NCBI GenBank assembly: GCA_947469885.1
Contig: CANIQT010000033.1
Span: 1-37,252, forward strand
From: Bacteroidota bacterium
Lineage (GTDB): Bacteria; Bacteroidota; Bacteroidia; 2-12-FULL-35-15
Length of the DNA stretch: 37,252 nucleotides
Reading direction: 5' to 3'
The translations under genes and the position numbers were made by a program. The notes under the pieces were generated by a model that saw nothing but the letters and a program-made list of their open reading frames with translations, did not search any database and was not told the origin of the DNA. Shown piece after piece: positions 24,411-31,800 of this stretch. Numbering within the stretch: the first letter of the stretch is position 1; each line of letters begins with the position of its first letter.

Positions 24411-25715
24411 CTACTTTCTTGCAATTTCTGCGCCAAGTTTTTGAAGGCGTATATCTATGTTCTGATACCCTCTGTCAATCTGCTCTATGTTATGGATAGT
24501 ACTTTTTCCGTTTGCTGATAAAGCCGCTATCAATAGCGACACTCCAGCCCGTATATCGGGCGATGTCATGGAAATTCCTCTGAGTGCATGTTGACGGTTA
24601 AGACCAATAACAGTGGCACGATGGGGGTCGCAAAGAATAATTTGTGCGCCCATGTCAATCAGTTTATCAACAAAAAACAAACGGCTTTCAAACATTTTTT
24701 GGTGAATCAACACCGTACCTTTTGCCTGAGTAGCAACCACCAAAACGATACTCAACAAATCGGGAGTGAAGCCGGGCCAGATGGCATCAGAAATGGTAAG
24801 TATGGAACCATCAATAAAGGTATCAATTTCATACGTTTCTTGTTCGGGGATAAAAATGTCATCTCCTTTTAATTCCAATTTTATTCCTAATCGTTGAAAA
24901 ACCGAAGGGATTACACCCAATGCTTCAAAGTTTACATTTTTGATTGTTATTTCCGATTGAGTCATGGCTGCCATGCCAATAAAACTGCCTACTTCAATCA
25001 TGTCGGGCAACATTCGGTGGGTAGTTCCGGCAAGATACTCTACTCCTTCAATTGTTAATAGATTGGAACCAATGCCCGAAATTTTAGCTCCCATTCGGTT
25101 CAGCATTTTACAAAGCTGTTGCACATAAGGCTCGCAGGCGGCATTGTAAATGGTGGTAATTCCCTTTGCCAAAACGGCTGCCATCAAAATATTGGCAGTA
25201 CCGGTTACCGATGCTTCGTCCAGCAACATGTAGCAGCCCTTCAAATTACTTGCTTCTACTTTATAAAAATCGAGTTCTTCTTCGTAAATAAATTTGGCAC
25301 CCAATGCCTGAAAGCCTATAAAGTGGGTGTCCAGTCTTCGTCTTCCAATTTTATCTCCTCCCGGTTTTGGAATGTATCCTTTGCCAAAACGAGAAAGCAA
25401 AGGTCCAACAATCATAATAGAGCCTCTAAGGCTTCCTCCCTTTTTTCTGAATTCTTCCGAATTAAGATAGTCCACATTTACATCATCCGCCTGAAAGGTA
25501 TATTCTTCGTGCCCTGTTTTTTCAATCTTTACACCTAAATCGCGAAGCAAATCAATTAACTTATTTACATCCACAATATCGGGAATGTTGCTGATGACGA
25601 CCTTTTCGGGAGTAAGCAATACGGCACACAATATTTGTAATGCTTCGTTTTTTGCACCTTGAGGAGTAATTTCTCCTTTCAGTTTTTTGCCACCAGTTAT
25701 TTCGAATACGCTCAT
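24411..25715 (-). CDS. murA: UDP-N-acetylglucosamine 1-carboxyvinyltransferase (MurA, Asp-type)
   Basis: 434 residues, EPSP-synthase fold. It adds enolpyruvate from PEP to UDP-GlcNAc, the first committed step of peptidoglycan synthesis. Lys22-Asn23 in GAKNEAL, LRGSIMIVGPLLSRFGKG and TSPDIRAGVSLLIAAL are all present. The catalytic loop reads PGGDKIGRRRLDTHF: Asp121 stands where E. coli has Cys115 (PGGCTIGARPVDLHI). Asp at this position is known from Mycobacterium, Chlamydia and Borrelia MurA and confers resistance to fosfomycin, which alkylates the cysteine. Resistance is thus expected here. The upstream neighbour is DUF4290, separated by a 427-base gap with a hairpin and a 21-bp array. Confidence 0.96.
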   Translation of the reverse strand: MSVFEITGGKKLKGEITPQGAKNEALQILCAVLLTPEKVVISNIPDIVDVNKLIDLLRDLGVKIEKTGHEEYTFQADDVNVDYLNSEEFRKKGGSLRGSIMIVGPLLSRFGKGYIPKPGGDKIGRRRLDTHFIGFQALGAKFIYEEELDFYKVEASNLKGCYMLLDEASVTGTANILMAAVLAKGITTIYNAACEPYVQQLCKMLNRMGAKISGIGSNLLTIEGVEYLAGTTHRMLPDMIEVGSFIGMAAMTQSEITIKNVNFEALGVIPSVFQRLGIKLELKGDDIFIPEQETYEIDTFIDGSILTISDAIWPGFTPDLLSIVLVVATQAKGTVLIHQKMFESRLFFVDKLIDMGAQIILCDPHRATVIGLNRQHALRGISMTSPDIRAGVSLLIAALSANGKSTIHNIEQIDRGYQNIDIRLQKLGAEIARK

Positions 25716-25736
25716 GTTTCTTTAGTTTTAAGTTTG

Positions 25737-25760
25737 AAAGTCCAAAGTTCAAAGTTTGGT
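25737..25760. repeat. TCCAAAGT-type word repeat upstream of murA
   Basis: GAAAGTCCAAAGTTCAAAGTTT contains two AAAGT words and one TCCAAAGT, the same word that builds the inverted repeat at 22945-23014. It begins 22 bases before the murA ATG. Confidence 0.65.
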
Positions 25761-25840
25761 TTACGAAGTACGAGATAAAAGAAGCGTGAAAGGTGGGGAA
25801 TCTTACTATTTTACTAACTGATGATTGTTAATTGAGATAA

Positions 25841-25864
25841 GTTGTTGGTGAAAACACCAACAAC
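25841..25864. repeat. Perfect hairpin sharing its stem with 4210-4234
   Basis: GTTGTTGGTG, AAAA loop, CACCAACAAC: a perfect 10-bp stem. Nine of the ten stem pairs are identical to the hairpin between amj and the DMP19 gene, while the loop and all flanking sequence differ. It lies between the DUF4290 and murA genes and has no T-run, so it is not an obvious terminator. Confidence 0.8.
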
Positions 25865-25914
25865 GGCATAATTGAAAAGGAGATGAATAGAAAATTAACA
25901 CTTCCGAATTGTCA

Positions 25915-26138
25915 TTAGAGTTCTAAAATCTGTTGTTAGAGTTCTAAAAGCCGTCTTTAGAGTTCTAAAAGCCGTCTTTAGAGTTCTAAAAGCCGTTGTT
26001 AGAGTTCTAAAAGCCGTTGTTAGAGTTCTAAAGGCCGTTGTTAGAGTTCTAAAAGCCGTTGTTAGAGTTCTAAAAGCCGTTGTTAGAGTTCTAAAAGCCG
26101 TTGTTAGAGTTCTAAAAGCCGTTGTTAGTGTTCTAAAA
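25915..26138. repeat. 21-bp tandem repeat array 2 (about 11 copies)
   Basis: Ten full 21-bp units and a 14-base partial unit start at 25915 and repeat every 21 bases. Constant core: TTAGAGTTCTAAAA; variable tail GCCGTTG, GCCGTCT, TCTGTTG or GGCCGTTG-like. The core TTAGA-GT-TCTAA is an imperfect palindrome with a two-base centre. The array ends 4 bases before the DUF4290 stop codon, i.e. it lies immediately 3' of that gene and upstream of murA on the same strand, and would be transcribed with them. Confidence 0.93.
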
Positions 26139-26142
26139 GGAA

Positions 26143-26829
26143 TTAAAACTTTTTTCTAAACTTATTATTGGGGTTGTTGCCGCTGTTTCCAGCATTTCCA
26201 CTGTTACCACCATTATTTTTGGGGCGGAAACCAGGAGTTCCGGGCTTTTTGTTTATCGGATTTTGATTTTGGGTGCGAGGCACAAACGATTGAGTGCTTT
26301 TTAAAGCCAAATGGTCTTTCAACACCAATCTGCCTTTCGACAATTCCTCCATTTGAGCCAAAATAGTAGAGTCGCTAACCGTGTCGCGATTCCAAGTAAG
26401 GTAGGAGCGTTTCATCAGGTTGGCAATCACCTCTGCCAACACTTCTTTTTCTGCCCCTTCGGGATATTGCGATGCTTTATCTATTACATCTTCGGTAATT
26501 TTACCGTAATGTTTGTATCTTATTTTCTGGCTCGGAATTTTAATTCTGTCGGGCTTGGTTTGAAATGTAGCCGCAGTAGGCATTGGGTAAGGCGAATCGA
26601 CATCTAATTTAAACCCCGAAATGATAAACAAATGGTCCCATAGTTTATGTTTAAAATCAGTAATATCGCGCAAATGCGGGTTTAAAGCCCCCATCACATC
26701 AATGATAGATTGTGCTACTTTGTTGCGCTCCTGGCGGTCTTTTACTGTTTTTGCAAAGTCAATCATTTTCTGAATGTTTCTGCCATATTCAGGAATGATA
26801 AGGTGTGGTAAACTGGTGTTGTACTCCAT
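26143..26829 (-). CDS. DUF4290 domain-containing protein
   Basis: 228 residues. Residues 1-180 match the Bacteroidota-specific DUF4290 family: YNTSLPHLIIPEYGRNIQKMI, RNKVAQSIIDVMGALNPHLRD, FKHKLWDHLFIISGF, then KIRYKHYGKITEDVI. The C-terminal 45 residues are low-complexity Asn/Gly/Pro ending in a basic stretch (FRKKF), probably disordered. No signal peptide. The gene lies upstream of murA, a pairing I recall as recurrent in Bacteroidota; this hints at a link to cell-envelope growth but no biochemical role is established. A clean -7 box precedes it. Confidence 0.88.
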   Translation of the reverse strand: MEYNTSLPHLIIPEYGRNIQKMIDFAKTVKDRQERNKVAQSIIDVMGALNPHLRDITDFKHKLWDHLFIISGFKLDVDSPYPMPTAATFQTKPDRIKIPSQKIRYKHYGKITEDVIDKASQYPEGAEKEVLAEVIANLMKRSYLTWNRDTVSDSTILAQMEELSKGRLVLKDHLALKSTQSFVPRTQNQNPINKKPGTPGFRPKNNGGNSGNAGNSGNNPNNKFRKKF

Positions 26830-26853
26830 TTAGTATTGTTGTAGATTAGGGTG

Positions 26854-26861
26854 CAAAGATA
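26854..26861 (-). promoter_or_regulatory. -7 box (TATCTTTG, minus strand) for DUF4290-murA
   Basis: Reverse complement reads TATCTTTG, matching TAnnTTTG, 24 bases before the ATG. The -33 region is covered by the TTAGGAA word repeat at 26869-26901. Confidence 0.5.
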
Positions 26862-26868
26862 GAGAAAA

Positions 26869-26901
26869 TAATTAGGAATTAGGAATTAGGAATCAGGAAT
26901 T
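26869..26901. repeat. TTAGGAA 7-bp word repeat
   Basis: AATTAGGAATTAGGAATTAG followed by GAATCAGGAATT: three exact TTAGGAA words at 7-bp spacing plus a fourth with one change. It starts 7 bases upstream of the -7 box of the DUF4290-murA transcript, the same distance as the GTCATT repeat from the ABC exporter box. Confidence 0.75.
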
Positions 26902-27130
26902 CTATAAGATTAGACTTCTTTCATAATTAAATGAAATAAAAGATGGGAACGCAGATTATCAGGATTCTTTATGATAAAAAATGATTTTATCAAAATACAA
27001 TAAATGTGATTATAGTAAAACCCATAATTGGATTGGGTTGTATGATGATTGGCTTCGCCAATTATGAATGAGGTCTATTGACTAAGAAATGGCTTTTGAG
27101 CTCACAAAATATATATCAATTTCGCCTTTT
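26902..27130. other. Non-coding stretch with a small hairpin
   Basis: No gene seen. AT-rich, with a short perfect hairpin ATTGGC-TTC-GCCAAT at 27048-27062 of a kind that looks like a dispersed element. It leads directly into array 3. Confidence 0.5.
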
Positions 27131-27534
27131 TGCATTGAGTCTTCACCTCTGTGCATTGAGTCTTCATGTCTGTGCATTGAGTCTTTAGGTCTGTGCATTG
27201 AGTCTCTTGCTCTGTGTATTGAATCTCTTGCTCTGTGCATTGAGTCTCTTGCTCTGTGTATTGAGTCTCTTGCTCTGTGCATTGAATCTCTTGCTCTGTG
27301 CATTGAGTCTCTTGCTCTGTGCATTGAGTCTCTTGCTCTGTGCATTGAGTCTCTTGCTCTGTGCATTGAGTCTTCGGGTCTGCGCATTGAGTCTTCGGGT
27401 CTGTGCATTGAGTCTTCATGTCTGTGCATTGAGTCGTCACCTCTGTGCATTGAGTCTCTTGCTCTGTGCATTGAGTCTCTTGCTCTGTGCATTGAGTCTC
27501 TTGCTCTGTGCATTGAGTCTTCACCTCTGTGCAT
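27131..27534. repeat. 21-bp tandem repeat array 3 (19 copies) with variable 9-base segment
   Basis: Nineteen complete units and a five-base partial unit, all exactly 21 bp. Twelve bases (GTGCATTGAGTC) are nearly constant; the other nine take a few discrete forms: TCTTGCTCT (11 units), TTCACCTCT, TTCATGTCT, TTTAGGTCT, TTCGGGTCT, GTCACCTCT. Their order is A B C D(x8) E E B A' D D D A, so the forms recur in non-adjacent positions. Open frames cross it in four of six frames only because the unit lacks stop codons there. It occupies the gap between divergent genes (DUF4290 and the orphan at 28040). Confidence 0.95.
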
Positions 27535-28025
27535 GGTTATTTTGGCGTTAGTCGTTCGTTATTTGTGATTAGTCATTGGTCAATTGTTATTAATGAATTG
27601 TTATTGGACTTTCGTCATGTGAATTTGAATTGGCGGGATTTGGTTTTCTTTATACTTGTTATCTATTAAATGTGCCTATTTAAGGTGCTTACTGAGGCAT
27701 GAATGTTGGAATGTGTTGTATATATAGCCATTCAATGACCAAAAACTTCAAAAGTGTCAGTAGTGAAGGATTGTCAGGGTTTTGAATTTGAACATTATTT
27801 ATTAGCCGAATTGCATTAAATATCACACAACCCACTATTTTCAATAGATTGGGAGTGAATTTGTAAAGACAAGCGGTGGTGAAAAGTATGACAAAAACAA
27901 GTAAAACTTTCATGGATAAAGGGTTTAGCACGGTTTTTGCGAAAGGGTAATTGTATCAATAAAAATTAATAAAACGGAGAAAGCCCTGCCGACACTGACA
28001 AAAGAGGGAAGTAAAATTTAATTTT
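27535..28025. other. Gene-poor region between array 3 and the orphan gene
   Basis: About 490 bases without a convincing gene. It holds an AGTCATTGGTCA word (27571-27586, as at 21665) and TTGTTATT words. An 80-residue hydrophobic open frame on the minus strand (27689-27931) has no recognisable features and is not called. Confidence 0.5.
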
Positions 28026-28031
28026 GGGAGG
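28026..28031 (+). promoter_or_regulatory. Strong Shine-Dalgarno (GGGAGG) before 28040
   Basis: GGGAGG lies 8 bases before the ATG at 28040. Most genes in this window, as is usual in Bacteroidota, have A/T-rich leaders without such a site, so this one stands out. Confidence 0.6.
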
Positions 28032-28039
28032 ACCAAAAA

Positions 28040-28729
28040 ATGAACAAAGTTCAAGAAAATAAACTTTCGATGTACTATGCAGTGAAGAAAGTTTGCCAGG
28101 ACAACAACAGTATCTGGACAACGTTTGTAGCATTTGTAGCTTCTTTTGGCTTGTTTGACATTATAATAGGTGTTATACAGGCTGAGGTGGATGTGCAACA
28201 AAAGAGTACGAAAGGTGTAACAAGAGGAAAACAAGTTAAAAAAGTTACACTTGCGGATTTGGCATTTAGGGTGGCGAAAGCATTGATAGCTTATGCTGCT
28301 ACCACAGGGGATGAAGGTTTGAAGGGAAGAGTGAACTTTAGCTATACGAAACTGACGAGAGTGAGGGACACAGTGGGTTTGAAAAGATGCAGGGTGATTT
28401 CGAATGAAGCAAATACAGTGGGAGCTGCTGCGCTTGCGGATTACGGAATAGATGCGTCTGACCTGACTACGCTGACTACCTTGTTGGCGGCAGGTCCGGG
28501 AGTGATAGCCAGCCCGCGTGTGGCTATTGTGAGTCGTAAAACGGCTACGGGGGATTTGCAAAAGCAGTTTAAAAAGGCTGACGCTGTGTTGAAAGATAAG
28601 ATGGATGGGTTGATGGAGCGATACAGCGTGAGTGAGCCAACGTTTTATAACAATTATTTTAATGCCAGAATAATTGTGGATAATGACGGAGGTAGTGGGG
28701 TGCCACCAGTGCCAGTGGTGCCTGCATAG
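28040..28729 (+). CDS. Orphan alpha-helical protein, unknown function
   Basis: 229 residues, no signal peptide. One moderately hydrophobic segment (TTFVAFVASFGLFDIIIGVIQAE, about 28-50), then predicted helices (VTLADLAFRVAKALIAYAATTGD; VGLKRCRVISNEANTVGAAALADYGID; KKADAVLKDKMDGLMERY) and a Gly/Pro-rich tail ending VPPVPVVPA. I recognise the general type as hypothetical proteins found in several copies in some Bacteroidota genomes, but no function is known. The gene is a self-contained unit: strong Shine-Dalgarno, its own terminator (28794-28828) and noticeably more G on the coding strand than neighbouring genes. It lies between array 3 and the acyltransferase fusion, and these signs suggest possible horizontal acquisition. 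Confidence 0.7.
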   Translation: MNKVQENKLSMYYAVKKVCQDNNSIWTTFVAFVASFGLFDIIIGVIQAEVDVQQKSTKGVTRGKQVKKVTLADLAFRVAKALIAYAATTGDEGLKGRVNFSYTKLTRVRDTVGLKRCRVISNEANTVGAAALADYGIDASDLTTLTTLLAAGPGVIASPRVAIVSRKTATGDLQKQFKKADAVLKDKMDGLMERYSVSEPTFYNNYFNARIIVDNDGGSGVPPVPVVPA

Positions 28730-28736
28730 AGTGTAG

Positions 28737-28774
28737 GCCTCACCCCTACCCCCTCTCCAAAAGAGAGGGGAAAA
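28737..28774. repeat. CCTCACCCCTA-CCCTCTC dispersed hairpin element
   Basis: CCTCACCCCTACCCC leads into CCCCTCTC-CAAAA-GAGAGGGG, a perfect 8-bp stem (28750-28770). Very similar 'CCTCACCCC...CCTCTCC' hairpins are familiar as dispersed intergenic repeats in unrelated bacteria. Here it sits 8 bases after the stop of the orphan gene, just ahead of the true terminator. Confidence 0.65.
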
Positions 28775-28793
28775 TTACAAAGATACTGTTGTG

Positions 28794-28828
28794 AAAAAGC
28801 CCTTCCGGGATACCGGAGGGGCTTTTTT
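28794..28828 (+). terminator. Rho-independent terminator of the orphan gene
   Basis: AAAAAGCCCTTCCGG pairs with CCGGAGGGGCTTTTT (one G-U-type mismatch in 15) around a GATA loop, followed by a continuing T-run. The A-run before the stem makes it potentially bidirectional. Confidence 0.9.
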
Positions 28829-28851
28829 GTATTCCTATTTGTTTATATTTT

Positions 28852-28859
28852 TATATTTG
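28852..28859 (+). promoter_or_regulatory. -7 box (TATATTTG) upstream of the acyltransferase fusion
   Basis: TATATTTG matches TAnnTTTG; a TTTG at 28826-28829, 22 bases upstream and inside the terminator's T-run, can serve as -33 element. The start codon is 31 bases downstream. Confidence 0.5.
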
Positions 28860-28890
28860 CAGCTAATATCTCACAAATTAAAATCACCTA

Positions 28891-31800
28891 ATGAAACAAC
28901 AAAACAGTACAAATATGTTCTTCCCCAACCTTGACGGCTTACGTTTTTTAGCGTTTTTTGCTGTGTTTATTAATCATGTAATGGTTTGTTTAGGTTATAA
29001 TAATAGCAACAAAAATTTTACTTTAGTGAAAGACACTTTTTTGTTAAACGGAGATGTTGGTGTAAGTTTCTTTTTTGTTTTGAGTGGTTTTTTAATCACT
29101 TATCTATTACTAAAGGAAAAAGACACTAACGGAAAAATAAATATAAAAAACTTTTATTTTAGGCGGGTTCTACGCATTTTTCCGATTTATTATTTAGTTG
29201 TTATTATAGGCTTATTTGTTATTCCATTGGCAAAGCATTATGTTCCAACGGGTTTTCCTGTCCTTATTTCTACTTCCTTATTAAATAAGTGGTATTATTT
29301 AACCTTTACAGGCAATATTGATTATTTAGTAAACGGGGTTTCAAATGCAGTTGTTGGAGTTTTATGGTCTGTATCAATTGAAGAACAATTTTATCTATTT
29401 TGGCCACTATTGATAGCTTTTATTCCGAATAAGTACTTATTCAGAACATTTATTGTTATTATTCTATCTTCGATTGCTTACCGCTATTTTTTCGCTAACG
29501 GTAATTACATGAAAATACATTTTCATTTTTTTTCTTGTATTACCTATTTGGCAATGGGTGCGATAGTTGCTTTAATGGCTACTAAAGAGAAAATAATAAA
29601 TGGAATTAAGGAAATACCGAAATATGCTATCATTTTAATTTACCTTACAGGGATTGTTGCTATACCTTTTCGTTTGTATGCTTCGAAATTAGGAATTCAT
29701 TATGTTTTGGTTTCTTCGTTTGTACCTCTATTTTTTTCGTGCTTCTTTGGGTTTGTCATTATGGAACAAAATTTCTCCAAAAATTCGTTTTATAAAATGG
29801 AGAAGTTTAAGCGATTTTCTTATCTAGGTAAATACACCTATGGAATGTATTGTTATCACATTATAGTATTCTTTATTGTATTATTCTGCCTGCATCTTTT
29901 CGGTTTTAATATTACAGGTATCAACAAATTTGTTTTTATTAGTATTGTTATTCTATCATTTATCGGAACTGTTTATGTTTCAAAGTGGAGTTATAAGTAT
30001 TTTGAAATAAAATTTTTGAATATGAAGGAAAAATTTTCTGTATACAAAGAGCAGCGTCTTTCTCCTAAACCAATAACAGTCAAACCAATTAGCGATTCTA
30101 CCCAAATCCCGGTTGATTCCAGCTCAAAAATGCTAATTAGCAATTTAGGTTTCATTATTTTCATTTTAGCTTTTATATTATACGCTCAAAGTATAAAATA
30201 TGATTATGCTTATGATGATGCAGGAGCAATAAAAGACAATTTTGTTACGAAACAGGGAATTAAAGGTATCCCAACTATTCTTAAAACAGATTATTGGTAT
30301 GGTAATAATTATAGCGGACCAATATACCGACCAACTTCTCTGATTATGTTTGCCATAGAATGGCAATTATCGCCTAATAATCCACACTTGAATCATTTTA
30401 TTAATGTTTTACTATTTTCCCTTTCTTGCTGGCTACTATTCATATTACTTTGTAGATTGTTTAGGGAGCATAAGCATCGTATTCTTTTGCCCTTTATTTT
30501 CTGTTTGCTTTATCTGGCACACCCCATACATACCGAAGTAGTAGATAATATTAAGAGTCGTGATGAAATATTGACTTTACTGTTTGGAGTGTTATCAACC
30601 TTATTTATCTTAAATTTTATTTTAAAAGAATCGAAATTAGGACTTGCGTTAGGCAGCATTTTTTTCTTTTTGTGTTTACTTTCCAAAGAATCAGGAATTG
30701 TCTTCCTAATATTGATTCCATTGATAATTTATGTTTTTACAGATGTCAAAATAAAAAAACAAATTCCTGTGTTTTTATTTTTTGCAAGCTCAGTCATTTT
30801 GTATTTTGCCATACGACATGAGATTTTTAAAAATGTTCCAGGTCCAAGGTTAAATGCCATTAATAATACTCTATATGCTGCTCCTGACTTTATCAGCAGG
30901 CAAGCAACAGCTTTTTATATACTTTTAAAATATCTTTGGCTCTTAATTTTTCCTCACCCACTTTCGTGCGATTATTCATGGGCCTATATAAAAATTCAAT
31001 CTGTCGTTAGCCCTGTTGCCTTATTTAGCATTCTTTTATTTTTCGGAGTAACAATTTTTTCTCTTTTTAAAATCAGAAAAAAAAACATATTCGCTTTTTC
31101 ATTATTATTTTTTCTCATAGCATTTGCCCCTGTATCCAATATTTTTATGCTAATGGGTTCGACAATGGCAGATCGTTTTATGTATGTTCCGTCAATTGGA
31201 TTTTGCTTGCTTATCACTTTATTAATTTTAAAATTCATAAAACCCCCAAAAAATATTCAAAAAGTAAGTTATGCAATGTTTGGTTTTTTTCGAATTAACT
31301 CCCGATACCTTTTGGTTACAGCTTTGTTATTTATCCCTTATACAGTTAAGACAATTGTACGTTCAAGAAGTTGGGAGAATAATACTACCTTATTTAGTAC
31401 TGATGTTAAATCAATAAACAATAGTGCCTTTTTGCATTATTTCTGGGGATTAGACCTTTATTTAGCAAGTTTAAAGGAAAAAGACACTGATAAAAAAAGC
31501 ATACTTACTGATAATGCAATTGTTGAGTTAACAAGTGCAATTAATATCTGGTATGACCTTCGTGAAGCTCATAATATTTTGGGCAAGTGCTATAAAGAAA
31601 AGAAAGATTACCTGAATGCTATTAAACACTTTGAATATGCTACCGAATCGAAATGGTATCCTAAAAAACCATTAATGTTTTATAGTTTAGCATCCTGTTA
31701 TCTAAAACTTAATCGTTTGGATTCAGCATCGGCTATATTCGATTCAGTAATTAAGTATGACCCCAATTATGCAAATGCCTACAACGATAAGGGATATATT

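Noticed and set aside
25915..26138. Iterons of a plasmid origin
   Set aside because: Period fits iterons, but the neighbours are chromosomal core genes (murA, grpE, dnaJ), there is no rep gene, and five different arrays in 37 kb would be unusual for one replicon origin.
27131..27534. CRISPR array
   Set aside because: Units are contiguous 21-mers with only a handful of recurring 9-base forms; no 25-40 base unique spacers and no cas genes.
27082..27568. Four overlapping open frames through array 3, including an MHRARDS heptad protein
   Set aside because: Four of six frames being open together is a by-product of the repeat. Changes between units are not biased to synonymous positions in any one frame.
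27689..27931. 80-residue hydrophobic minus-strand open frame
   Set aside because: No recognisable family, weak start context and no promoter box; could be a small membrane protein but the sequence does not support a call.
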